From positions 22,068,285 to 22,132,284 of the forward strand of contig NC_052475.1 of the NCBI RefSeq assembly GCF_009730915.1: a stretch of 64,000 bases of DNA. The letters are read 5' to 3'. This DNA is from Dioscorea cayenensis subsp. rotundata (Eukaryota > Streptophyta > Magnoliopsida > Dioscoreales > Dioscoreaceae). The notes beneath the pieces were generated by a model, which was not told where the DNA came from, made no database searches, and was given only the letters and a program-made list of their open reading frames with translations. Shown piece by piece: positions 12,146 through 24,200 of the stretch. Position 1 is the first letter of the stretch. Every line of letters begins with the position of its first letter. The position numbers and the translations under genes are program-made.

Positions 12146-13110
12146 GCAATATGGGTGATCAAGAACAAATTAAAGAAGTTGATCTTTTGGGGTATCACAA
12201 AAACACCATATAAAAGTTGGAATTGGAGGAACCTACTGAAGCTAAGGAAATTAACTAAACCTCTAGTTAAATATCAAATTGGAAATGGGAAGACTTTTTC
12301 ATTTTGGTATGATCCTTGGTGTAATGGGCATGTTGTTGTAGATAACTTTCCAGGAGTCAGTTTCATGAAAACTTACATGTCCAAAACTACCAAGGTGTGT
12401 GAATACTGGAAGAATGGAAGATGGGAGTTACAGGCCAGGTGGGATACCACAATGGCTAGTATAATGACCTTTCTCAATGAAAATTTTGCTTTGGATGATA
12501 GTAAACAAGACTACATTGAATGGAAACTTGAAAAACAAAAGGGTTTTTAGTGTTAATTTGGCACTAAAATCTCTTGTAGAACTAATGGAGAAAGTGAGAT
12601 GGGCAAAATTGGTGTGGTCAGCCAGCAATATCCTTAGACATTCTTTTGTATTATTGTTGGCTCTTCAGAAAAGACTGCTCATAAAAGACAAGCTGATGCA
12701 GTGGAGGATTGTTGAATCAGATGAATATGTGCTTTGTAAAACCGCTAGTGAAAAGCTCGAGCATCTCTTTTTTTAATGTGATTTTTCTAAGACGGTATGG
12801 AGCAAGGTTCTGCTGGCAATTAATGTGATAAGAAATATATTGCTTTTGACAAGAGAAATAAGTTGGTTCGCTCAAAAAGCAATAGGGGAGACATTACTTG
12901 CAAGAATGAGAAGAACGACTATGCTGCTTGTGTCTACACATTATGGAAAGCAAGGAATGATGTGATTTTTTAGAATAAAAAGGTTACTGAGACAATTGTA
13001 TTTGAACTGATTAGAGAGATTATGATACTTGAATACCAAGATACTTTGGCAAAAGGAAGAGAAGCTGAAAAAAGGCTTATGTAGAGATGGTTTGCTTGAG
13101 TTATGCTCAA

Positions 13111-13809
13111 GAAAAGAAGAGGAAAGGCTGGAAAGAGGAATGCAGGTAGTTATATTAACCTGTAGATGACGATTGGCTGATAGAAGATAGGATGATTGGT
13201 GAAAATGTAGTGGAATACAGGTTGCCGTCTGGTAGTTGATGGTTTTATAAGAGGTATGGATATTATTTGGAAAGTTGAAGACACATGTATACGTTGGATT
13301 GGTGATAAGGGATGATTTGGATGTTGAATTAAGATGTGGAGGTAGTTATAATGGCTGAGCAGGGTGAGGATTATAATGAGGATAGTGGGAATAGGTTTGT
13401 AATTGGTTGAGGTTTTTGTGGTTTTTTTGACAAATGTCATAAACTGACTAGTTAGTTGAGTTTTAATATGTTTTGTTATATGTTGAGCTTAGTAAATATT
13501 TTGATTTGGATTGATAAAAATAATGAGTTTTGATTGTGTAAAGAGAGCATGGTATCCACTGAATTTCCATTTTGAAAAGACACTTTGTTTATGGGAACTT
13601 TTGATGTTTAATAATGCGAGTTCAAAAATTTTATTGTATATTTCCAAAGTGTGCTTTTGCAAGAGATAATGTTAGTTGTTGTTGTTGTTGTTTAAGCGCT
13701 AAAACCCCTAAACAAACAAATTCCAAAAAACAACAAATTTTAAAGTTTTAAAATAAATCTTTAACTACAAAAAACATTGTCGTCGTATCAAAAATTCCAA
13801 ATTCATGTG
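13111..13809. other. LINE 3' region and unassigned AT-rich DNA
   Basis: Probably the 3' untranslated part of the LINE on its left (G/T-rich, little coding). It ends in a GTT run at 13677-13692 and A-rich sequence to about 13790. I see no gene. Confidence 0.45.
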
Positions 13810-14237
13810 AAACAATGAAATAAATAAGTTGCTCTATTTAAAATTTGTTAATTCATCAGCCAAGCCATTATCCCAAGAAATGAAATCGAAACTCACAAAT
13901 GGGAAACAATCTAGGAGGCTCTTAACACTCCTCAAAGAGTCTACCAACCTCCAACTAGTGAGGTCATCTCTATGTTGCATTAATTGAATCAAATTGGAGT
14001 CATTCATGAGTACCAAATTCAAGTATAATTATCAAAGACGTCATTGCTCAAATACGACAAGATTCCATTTGTGAAGATAAAGCCCATAAACAAAGCGGCT
14101 AGATTCCATTTGCACCAACAACTATAGCTGCTTCAGCTGCCATGAGATTCCATTTGTGAAGATAGAGCCCTTGCTATGATAATACGACAAGATTTGGAAA
14201 CCACAACAAGGCCCATGACAGAATTTGATGATGCATT
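13810..14237 (-). mobile_element. 5'-truncated LINE tail, RNase H part
   Basis: On the minus strand this reads as the C-terminal RNase H domain of a plant LINE: an ASSNSVMGLVVVSKSCRIII block at about 14160-14235, then LIQLMQHRDDLTSWRLVDSL, and finally SFDFISWDNGLADELTNF near 13835. Stops and frameshifts break it. Its upstream side is cut at 14237 by a solo LTR; the reading resumes beyond the LTR at about 15414, where WIN joins ASS once the duplicated target bases are removed. It is a different copy from the LINE fragment at 15440-16740. Confidence 0.65.
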
Positions 14238-15413
14238 TGTTAGTGCAACCGCACTATTTATTGGCATGATTTGACACCTAGACCAAGTGACATGGCAACC
14301 AAGGTGACAAAGCATAATTGATGATGTGCCAAGCATGGTGACATGGCAAGGAGACTTGGAGTGCAAGGCAAACATCTTGAAGATCTTGATGGAGCTATTT
14401 TTAGTAAATCTCTAACATGGAGCCAAATATCTTGAAGATCATGGTGAAGCTATCTTAAAGATCTTGGTGGAGTTATTTTTGGCAATGCATTACAACTTGA
14501 AGACAAGATCATATCAAGACATATTTAGGTGATTTGATTGAAGACTAAATATGGTGGAGCTTAATTAAAGAAAGATCTATTCATGGTGTAAATGAAGACC
14601 AATAGGAGATATGATTTGAAGAATCCTTGATGATTGAATTGATTGATTGAAGATCTATTGAAGGCAAGATTTGAGCACCAAACTTGGGTGAATTGAAGAT
14701 CAAGTTTGGAGAATCTTTGAAGACCAAATTTAGGTGAATTGAAGACTAAGTTTGGCAAGTTTCATGGAAGACGCACAAGGACGTGCGCCCCTTGCGAGGG
14801 GACTGCGTGATGAGGAGCTGAGGAGGTAGGCTAGTTATCGGCAGTCGGGATCGGGAGATTTGGCTGCATCGACTCGGACTAAGCATGACCGGGAGGTTGA
14901 TGGGTCTTGAGGTCGTCCGCAACATAACTAGAACTCAGTCAAGTCAACAGTCAGGGCCATGTTGCAATTCATGTTACAACAGGAGTTGCAACAGCTAATT
15001 TCGGCAGGTTTTTAAATTAGTAGCCGCGAAGATTCTAAAAGAGGTATGTGCTATATTTGGGACGTTGAGGCGTCTATATAAGTTACCTTGCTCGTAGATT
15101 GTAAGGTGTGACTCTTGAGTGACTCTTTGAGGAGAGTGTGTCAGCACCAAACAATCTAGAGAGGGTAGTGATCTTTATTGTTGAGAGTGTGAGTGACAAG
15201 TGTTTGTACTCATCTATTTTTACCTCTTTTAGTGGATTGTTTATCTCCGGGCTTGGCCCCCCAGACGTAGGCGAGTGGACGCCGAACTGGGTTACCAACG
15301 TTGTGTGTCTTCTTGTGTTTGCTTGTGTGCTTTTTCTTTATTGGTTTGTGTGAGACTTCTATGAGTGCTTAAGTGTTACTTAATACCCACAAACCACACC
15401 GGAGGAACTAACA
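14238..15413. mobile_element. Solo LTR, 1.2 kb
   Basis: Starts TGTTAG and ends CTAACA, perfect 6-bp inverted termini of TG...CA form. The flanks are GCATT (14233-14237) and ACATT (15414-15418), a 5-bp target duplication with one G/A change. No internal region or second LTR is present, so it is best read as a solo LTR left by recombination. A TATATAAG box at 15075-15082, with GC-rich transcribed-looking sequence after it, suggests the LTR points to the right. The first half has repeated GAAGATCTTG / TTGAAGAC blocks. It sits inside a LINE RNase H fragment. Superfamily (Gypsy or Copia) cannot be told. Confidence 0.65.
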
Positions 15414-15429
15414 ACATTAATCCAGGAAG

Positions 15430-16740
15430 CATCATAAAAACATAGATATAGAAGAAGTAGGAATTTTAAAGAGGATTGTTTTTGCAAAAAAATGGGCAAA
15501 GCCAAAGATAAGGATAAGCACAACTAAAACATAGATTAAAAGACAAGCAAAGGACTTCTAGGCAGCGAGGGTGATCCATTCCTTTGGAGAAAGAGGGAAA
15601 TCTTAGGGTTTCTTCTACCATAGTTGGGCAAAATATCAGTAATTTGATTTTCTTCCCGCGAAATGGTTGCAAGTGACGCATCTGGGAGGAAATTCAGAAG
15701 ATGTTGAAGTCTTTGAATTTCATCTTTGTATCTCCACGCGGTAATATCTTTTGAGTTCTTGAGAGATTGATTCACACTAGAGCAGTTACAAAAGGATGCA
15801 ATCAAGCTTCCAATTGTTGGAGATGGACTGTTCCAGAGTGAAGTTGATAGCATCAATCTCAGCTTGAATTGAGTTGGTATAGTGAAGTTCTATAGAACCT
15901 ACGAGGAGAACAAGTCTTTGATTAGTAATAATGATGAAGTCTAGACCACTAATAGTCGAATCCCTGCTCCAAGAAGCATCAGTTTAAATGATGACTGAGT
16001 TAGATGAAGGATGAGAGTACTCCTTGTTTAACGTTCTAACAGCGTTAAAGTAGTATGCTATTTGAGTCCATGCTTTAGCCACAATTAAACCAAAGTTTGG
16101 AATTCTATTTTGGAAGACAAGGGAGCATATGGCCTTCCAGATGTACCAAGTAGTTGTTACGATGACAACTTTAACAAAGGCTTCTCTGGTCCAAAGCTTT
16201 GATTGAATTGCAAATCTATTAGCCAAAGTTGAGATTGGAGATGAAGTGGGAGCCTAAGTCAAGAAAGCCAAGTAAATTATTCCAACAAAACTGAATTTTA
16301 TTGCATTTTCAGAGGATGTGATCTGCAATTTCCGAATCAAGTCCATAGAAATGGCTAAGAGTGTGGGGACCAATATTGATGTTGTAGAGATAAGCACCTG
16401 TGGGGAGACAACCATGAGCATATTTCCAAATGAAGAATTTAACCCGGGGGATAGCATGTAATTTCAAAATATGATGCCAACTAGTCCAAGGGTTTTGAAG
16501 AAAGCAATTAAGATTTAGGTGATCATACACAACAAGAGCATTAGGAATTTTAAGACACAATTGCACCATGCATTCCAAATAGCCCCCAAGTAGGAATTAA
16601 GTAAAGGCTTAATGAATTGATTCTTGAGCCTTGATTGAAACTTACATGTCAACCACTCTCTAGCAGAAAAGTTAGTAATTATGCTTAAATTACTATTAAC
16701 ACAAGAAGCAGCCAAATCCTAGCAGATTTTACTCTTGATA
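15430..16740 (-). mobile_element. 5'-truncated antisense LINE (zf-RVT plus RNase H)
   Basis: On the minus strand, in order: a zf-RVT region at 16309-16715 (NPWTSWHHILKLHAIPRVKF, then FFIWKYAHGCLPTGAYLYNI), a linker at 15984-16226 (VVIVTTTWYIWKAICSLVFQ), and an RNase H domain ending near 15590 (ASLATISREENQITDILPNY). Endonuclease and RT are missing, as in most LINE insertions that stop early. Several stops and frame changes make it non-functional. Confidence 0.75.
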
Positions 16741-17640
16741 ATATACTGATGGATAAATATTTAGTAGTTTTAGGAGTAATGCCACAAGAAAAAAAAAACA
16801 AGGAAGGCCATGGACAATATTAATAGCATCCATATGAATAAAAGACGGTAATTAATCGTCAAAAGCTTCCACAAGGGTAATATGTAACTTCCAAATAAGC
16901 TGCTAACTGTTCCAAGTATCATTAGAGTCATAAAATGCTATCATCTCGAGAGTGTATCATCTTTGCAATTTTGCCAACTGAATAAATACCATTAGTCAAA
17001 TTGCTATATAATATTTTTGACAATATCATGTATAAAAGGCAAATATGCCTCTTAGAATAATGATATTATTTAAGTATGATTTTATTATCAAAATTTATAT
17101 TTTACTCTAGTATTAACCATGAATTAATAATATGTTACTAATTGTTGATTATAAACAAAATTTCTTTGAAAAAAAATTGACACTACGTTATAGAGAATAA
17201 AATGGAGTCGCGATGTTCAAAAGATGATGCAATAACTTATGGTAGCTCTTGTGAGAAGCAATATTGTGTATTTGATTCTAAGGTTAGCGTGTTACCCATT
17301 CCATGTTGGGCAGAGGTCCAACAAACTCAAAATCAAAATTATTCCACAAATTGATTGTCACAATTTTGTTCATCTCACTTGTGACAATTATTTCTATGGT
17401 TATTAGTGTTATAAATAAACCATAATATTGTGTGTTTTGAGTTTTTTTCTTACTTACTCAACTGTTGTGATCGAACGAGAATGGATAAAAAGCTCGCATG
17501 AATAATTTGAGGAGCAAACTCTAGCTAGGCTAATATGAAACCCATGGATACAAGTTATACTTTGGAATTCAAGGTAGTTTTAAGCCAGGTTTGTTCATAA
17601 ACAATATATATATATATATATATATATAAGTAATGCAATA
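16741..17640. other. Unassigned AT-rich DNA
   Basis: No coding or element boundary recognised. A (TA)n microsatellite of about 13 units lies at 17604-17629, directly before the plastid rDNA relic. Confidence 0.4.
17604..17629. repeat. (TA)n microsatellite
   Basis: About 13 TA units, 15 bp upstream of the plastid 16S fragment. Confidence 0.9.
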
Positions 17641-17642
17641 AT

Positions 17643-17962
17643 GAATCTCATAGAGATTTTGATCTTGGCTCAAGATGAAAGCTGATGGCATGGTTAACAT
17701 ATGCAGGTCGAATGGGAACAATGTTTCTAGTAGTGCAGGGTGAGTAAGACGTAAGAGCTTGCTTTTGGGTGGGGAACAACAAATGGAAACAAGTGCTAAA
17801 CCCCATAGAGTGGGGAGTGAAAAGAGAAATCTATCCACCGAAGGACTAGTGCCTAATTACCTAATTTGTGAGGCAAAAGCTTACTAAGACTATGATCCGT
17901 AGCTGGTCTAAGAGGATGATGGGCAAAATTGGAGCTGAGGCCAATACTATCCAACTCTTAAA
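17643..17962 (+). pseudogene. rrn16: Plastid 16S rRNA 5' fragment in nuclear DNA (NUPT)
   Basis: Read left to right, this follows the first ~310 nt of plastid 16S rRNA. TCTCATAGAGATTTTGATC at 17646 matches the rRNA 5' end; then GGCTCAAGATGAAAGCTGAT, a GGCATGGTTAACATATGCA stretch, GGTGAGTAAGACGTAAGA, GTGAGGCAAAAGCTTACTAA and TAGCTGGTCTAAGAGGATGA. Most differences from the rRNA are C-to-T or G-to-A changes, with a few small gaps, as expected of an old plastid insertion decaying under cytosine methylation. The similarity stops near CCAACTC at 17951-17957. It cannot act as rRNA. A mitochondrial or bacterial source is less likely because the opening and the GTGAGGCAAAAGCTTACTAA part fit plastid 16S best. 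Confidence 0.82.
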
Positions 17963-17964
17963 TC

Positions 17965-18269
17965 AATAAAATATATATTTAAAAAATAAAAAAAATATTT
18001 ATAGCAGGCCAGACAAAGGATTTTAATCAAAAATGGAAAACTTATTTTAAATAGTAATAAAATAATTTATTCTTTCTGACCATTTTTTTTCTTTTCCATC
18101 ACATAGGGTGGTATTTGTTAAAATAATTCCCTCCATCAAGCTAAAAAGGGGAATTGTCTTCACATCAAACGCATTTTTGGCGGGGTGGAAAGCGCCGAGG
18201 ATTTCCATCCCGACATTGAATTAGGGTTTCTATCGCGTTCAATCTTTTTGTTTTGCCCCACATTCGGGA
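17965..18269. promoter_or_regulatory. Presumed promoter and 5' leader of SNI1
   Basis: This short stretch lies between the plastid relic and the SNI1 start codon. It is AT-rich to about 18170, then GC rises over the presumed 5' leader. No clear TATA box position can be fixed. The only upstream space not made of transposon or plastid debris is about 300 bp. Confidence 0.35.
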
Positions 18270-21200
18270 ATGGAGCATCCTCGCAGGTGCAACGAAGGGT
18301 TCGATGAGAATGCACTGGCCATGCTTGATTCATCGGGAGTTAAGGAAGCTTGCGATGTTGACGACGACAGTATTGCCCCCTTTGTCACGCATTGTTATCT
18401 TGTGTTTTTTCTCTTGGTAATCTCCGCTAATTCTTGATTCTCTTTTTTCAGGGAATTCTTTCTTGGAAGCTGTTCGCAGTGCTTATCTTGTTCCCGATTC
18501 CCCTCCAACTCCTTCATGGTGATGTTCTTTTTCTCTTTTCTCTCCAGTTTCTTCAATTTTTGTTTACTTGAAGTGGTGTTAGTATTAATCTGAAATAAAA
18601 ATGAGAACTTTTCTATTTTTTTGGCCAGTTTTTGAAGATCTGTGATTTGTTTATATTAATTTAGTTAGATATATTATGTGTTCTGTGAAGGAAAATTTTC
18701 AATGCAACCTTCCAAATCTTGAGAGAAAGTAAGTCTCTGGAGCTTGCCGTGGCTAGTTACCTTCTTTTGATGGAACTGGACAAGGTGTGTCGATCTTCTT
18801 TGATAAACTTTGCCAGTTATCTTCTGATTTTGGACTGTACAAGTAAAAAACATTGAATGATTACTTTTTGTAGAGATACCCTAGAGTGTCAACTGGTGGT
18901 GTTGGTGAGCTTGTTGTTGATAAAGAGGTGATTAAATACTGGCTTGACTCTTGAGAAACATGTTGTTTCACTTCTTGCTTATGGTTTTAGCATCTATTGT
19001 GGAAGACTTGACTTCCTTGTTTTTGGTTTGTAGGCATGGTCACCTTTTATTATTGGTTTGGAAGTTATTCATGATGTGGCGGAACATGCTTTGGCAAATT
19101 CCGAATTATTGATTGACTCCTCGGTGAGTTTGACCCTTGGGTGTATGTCCGTAATGACTAGCATTCAACAGTATGCCTAGCTAATAATGTAATGTAGTTA
19201 TTTTTTCTTCTTATTTAGGACCAACTTAAATTAGACAAACATTTGTTACTCATTCTTGCTCCTTGCAGCTTTGAGTTAACTCTGTGAGGCGCATTAGCCA
19301 TTGACTGAATTGAGAATGTTAAAATGGATGTGCTTCTTCTTATACTGGCCATATTGCTTGATTGATTTATCTAAGTGTCTTTGAAAAGAAAAGCACGTGG
19401 AAAAGTTTTAGGCAATTCTCACAGCGATACTTTGATTGCTTATACAGAGAACAGTGAAATTTTGTTGCAGGGCATCCTATAAGGTCTGCAATACCTTGGA
19501 CATATTCCTCGCACCAATACTTTCATATTGGAGTTCTACTTTCACGTTCTCATGTTAATATTTGGTGTGAGAGGGAAAGTTTAGAAAAAGACAAACTGCC
19601 TGATATGTGCTATCTATCCCATTTATAGACAAAACTTAATCCTTTTTTGAAGTTTCTAAATGTTAGTTGACAAAAAGAATCTTTTTGCATTCAAAATCGC
19701 ATCTTTCCTAGTGTGATCTACTAAACACGTGCAATATTCATAACTGCAGTAACATGCAAGAAATGAGGCACCATATAGGTTACTTGAGGCATTGAACCAT
19801 AATTTCAACTAATATGGAATGTGCAGATTCGCACAATTCTTTGCTCATATGTTATTTCGGAGTGATAATTTCCTATTGTCCATCTTTGAATAAAGTTTCC
19901 AAGTACTTGTGATGCTTGATAGACTACATGCTTCTTTAAGTGAGAAGTGAGAAACAAAGTTAATTACTTTAGAAGTTTTGACTAAGGTAAGGTTGTGAAC
20001 TTTTAGGTGGCCGTATGCTATGCAGTATGCACTGCTTCTCCTTAACACAATGTTGCGAACAAAAGGTTTCTAACCAAAGTTAGGGAATTGGGTGTAATTC
20101 GACTTTTTCATTTGCTTGAAAGGATTGGATAATTAGGATATGTATCTCTAACAAACCTGATATCGAATTCTATATGTTAGGAGATGAAACTTTTTTGGAC
20201 TAAGATTAAGGTGGCTAGAATTAGAGGCCTAATAAAGCAGGTATATAATTTTGGGGAAATTGAATGTGAAATTTGAAAACCATCTTGCATTAGTATCAGC
20301 TAAGATTTTTAGGCTCTTTCTATTAAAACTGGGCTAGATTTCTGTTTTCTTGTTCTTTTTCTTTCTAAATAATAGGTTTTATTTTGAGCGATAGGTTTTG
20401 CAAATTCGAAGGATTGCTGCCCTTATTAAAGTCAAAGGTTTGTGAATAACAAAGTGAATAACGCATGGTAAGAGAAACTCAATTCCAGCTAAGTAGACCT
20501 AGATTGTCATTCACGCACTATGATTGGCTTGTATCTTAACGAGGTTGAAGATTGCCAGAAGGTTTTGCTAAAAGCTAAGAGCCTCACCTATATGTTGCCA
20601 CTCAAACTTAGTTAATTCTCTCAGTTTACAGAAGGGAACATTATACAACTTCATGGTATTTTCAATGTCCTGACCACTAGGGCAGAAGTGGATGATGTTA
20701 TAAGAATTTGTGTGATTTGTCCTGGCTAGGTTTTCGGAAGTATTTGTGCACTGACCTTGTATGTTATTGAGTTTATTTTGCAGTTATAATAATTGTTGAA
20801 TTCATAACTGATCATATAGATAAGATAAACAATAAGTTTGCTTGGTTCGTATTCTTGAATGCTTACATGTTTGAATTTTCTTGTTTCCAGAGATTCTCCT
20901 GCCTAGTAGTGGATATTTCTCAAGCACTCAATAAATCAAATTCTGTACTCTTAGTTAAGGTAACATTGAAACTCTTTAACTAATTTTATTATTTTCTAAT
21001 TGGGTAGAAAATGTTAACTTTTTAATCTGTAATTTAATCATTTTCATTCTTAAAGAGGTTTCTCCTCATATACATATTGCTTTGCCAACTCTTGTATATG
21101 GTGGTTATATATGTTCGTTTTGGTGGTTTGAAGCTCACAGAGTATGTATAACATTGTGCATTTTTATCTGCAGTAAATTTCTGATTGCAAATGATAGATC

Positions 21201-24200
21201 TTGATTCTTTTCATGTGTGATTTGTCTGCTTTATTCATTTTGTCTTCATTTTTATTTTTCAATTATGATTCAGTATCTCTTACGCCCACCCTAGGTCCTT
21301 GAAGGTTTGAACTTGCCATTGTTCTTAATCTCTATGAGTATACTTCCTCTACAGATTTCTTAGCACATATTGCTTCTTGAATGTTAATGTGGCACACTGT
21401 AGAGTTATTCATTTCTAGTTTATACTTCATATTATCTCATGAATTTTTTAATGTTTCTACTACCAATCTCATGATGTTGTTGTTAGAATAAGGCTATATG
21501 GAATATAGAGAGAATGAAGAGAGGAAGAATGAGATGAAGAGAGGAAGAATGATATGAAGAGTGATGTTCATGTAGTGATGTATACAAGTATATATAGACA
21601 CAAGAAGTAAAAAGGCTAAAATGGGCTATATAGTAATGGGCTCTTTAACACCCCCCTTCAAACTCAAGGTGGATTAGGATGATCTGAGACACCGAGTTTG
21701 AGAAGATGGAATCGATGTTGTTCTCGAGTTTGGGCCTTGGTGAAGAAATCAGCAACTTGAGACTCAAACGGCACATATCGAAGAGCAATGGTCGATTCAT
21801 CGACAATGTGAACGCTGTGAAAAAATGCATCAACACCAATATGCTTGGTTAATTCATGCTTCACGGGGTCATTGGCAATCAGATAGCACTAGTGTTGTCA
21901 CAGAAGAGGTGTGGGAGTATTACATGAGACACCAAATTCAGCCAGCAACCAACGAAGCCATACAATTTCGGATGTGGTAGTAGCAAGTGCCCAAGTTCCG
22001 CCTCAAGATTAGAACGTGACATCGTAGCATGTCTTGGACTTCCATGCAAGAAGAGAAGTGCCAAGAAATATGCAATAACCAGTGATGGACCGGCGATCAA
22101 CAGGGTCACTCGCCCAAGTGGAATCCGAGTAAGCGTGAAGCTGAAGTGGACTAGAATGAGCATAAAACAGACGTCGTGATGCTGCCCCCCTTAGATAACG
22201 CAACACGCGAAGTAAATGGCCATAGTGGACGGAAGTAGGAGTACTAACGAACTGGGCAGCACATGAACAATATGAGCAATATCCGGCCTGGTAACGGTAA
22301 GATAGACAAGGCTGCCCACAATATGACGATAACGAGAAGGATCCTCCAGCGGTGTGCCATCCGTAGGGTCGAGCTCGAACACGAAGCTTCATGGGTGTGG
22401 CGGCAGACGTGAATCGATGAAGGCCGGAGCGTATAATGAGGTCCCGAATATATCGATGTTGAGAAAGATAGTAACCATCATCCGTAGAAGTCACCTCAAT
22501 CCCCGTAAAATAGCCGAGAGGTCCTAAATCGGACATCATAAACCAGCTGGCTGAGACGCTGCTTTCACAAAAAAACAATATACTCCATATCATCACCAGT
22601 AATCAACATATCATCAACATAAAGCAAAAGCAAAGTGCGACCACTGAGAGGTATGGATGAATAATGCAGGATCATGATCACTGGGCAAGAAACCAAACTG
22701 CACGCACTCACGTAACTAAATCGCTCAAACCAAGCACGTGGAGCTTGCTCGAGACCATAGAGAGCTCGACCAGGGCGACAAACATAACCTTTAGATGTCT
22801 CAATGCCGGGATGGGGGTGCATGTATACCTCCTCGTAAATCACCGTGAAGAAAAGCATTCTTCACATCCATCTGAGAGATAGTCCAAGAGCGAACAGCAG
22901 CCCACGAAAGCAATCGAGAGCGAATCGTAGTCGGATGAGCCACGGGGAGCAAAAAGTCTCATCATAATCACGACCATGTGCTCGCCGAAAACCACGAGCC
23001 ACGAGGCGAGCCTTTATAGCGTCCATCGAACCATCGGACTTTGTCTCGACCTTAGACACCCACTTGCATGTAATTGGAGCGGGCGTGAGCGTGTAGAGGA
23101 ACAAGATACCAAGTGCTCGTCTTTTTCCGAGTCGAAAAGCTCCTCGAGTAGCCCTATCGCCACTCATGGATACTCGCCGCCTCCCGATAAGGCTCTGGGC
23201 TCATATACCGCACCAGAGAATAGGAAAACCATATCCGCCGGTGCGTAAATAGTACTACGATCACGAAGGTCATACCGAGACGTTGAGGCAGGTAAAAGAC
23301 CATCAGACGCTGCATCAGTGGTACTGGCCGGAGTATCAGAAGGAATAGGAATAGGGAGTTGAGGATCTTGGGGAACTTTAGGCCTACGACGATAGTGAAA
23401 AGGAAAGGTGTCAGGAGCTGAGGATGACGGTATAGCGGAAGATGGATCTGAAGGTGGAACAAGAGATGAAGAAGGAACAACAGGAGACTCTATAATAGGA
23501 ACTAAGTCCAAAGGAGAAAGTTGAAGAAACGAAATAGACTCTGGGAAAGGAGAGGAAAAGGGAGGTCGAGTAGCTAAAGAGTAGAAATAAGGACGACTCT
23601 CGTCAAAAGTGACATCACGAGATATGCGAATGAGACGAGCAGAAGGGTCATAGCAACGATAACCCTTATGTTCAAGACTATACCCAAGAAAGACACACTC
23701 AATCGATTGAGCTGTTAACTTAGTACGTTCACGAGGTGCAAGTAAGACATAACAGACACAACCAAAGACCCGAAGATGATTATAACGAGGAGGAGAGCCA
23801 AACAAGATTTCTCCAGGACATTTACCCTGAAGAGAAGATGATGGTTGCATGTTAATGAGATAAACTGCTGTGGAAACTGCCTCAGCCCAGAAATGAGCAG
23901 GAACAAAAGACGAAATTAGGAGAGTCCGAGCAGTCTCAATCATGTGACGATGTTTACGTTCAGCAATCCCATTCTGCTGATGAGCACCAGGACAAGAAAG
24001 TTGAGGAAGAGTACCCTCAGATGAGAGAAATTGACGAAAAACAGTAGACAGATACTCTCCCCCAGAATCAGAACGAAAAATACGAATGGCAGTAGAAAAC
24101 TGAGTGTGAACCATGCTAGCAAATGACTGATAGATGGATAACAATTGAGATCGATGTTTCATGAAGTAGACCCAGGTATATCTAGAGTAATCATCAATGA

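Larger units (their letters stand above)
7328..13110 (+). mobile_element. Decayed near-full-length LINE (plant L1 type)
   Basis: An L1-type retrotransposon in sense order. ORF1 starts near ATG 7328, followed by a DUF4283-like gag domain, a zinc-knuckle trace near 9000, an apurinic-type endonuclease (about 9500-10240), a reverse transcriptase (about 10490-12145) and a zf-RVT region (about 12180-12960). Frames are broken many times by stops and indels, so it cannot move. A MITE is inserted at 7568-8246. No RNase H is clear. The 3' end is not sharp; a GTT run at 13677-13692 and A-rich DNA follow. Two other LINE tails nearby are in the opposite orientation and are separate insertions. Confidence 0.85.

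Noticed and set aside
13150..13440. A 96-codon minus-strand frame rich in Ile, Pro and His
   Set aside because: It is antisense to the LINE 3' region and has no recognisable domain.
17569..17838. An 89-codon minus-strand frame
   Set aside because: It is the antisense of the plastid 16S fragment plus a TA repeat.
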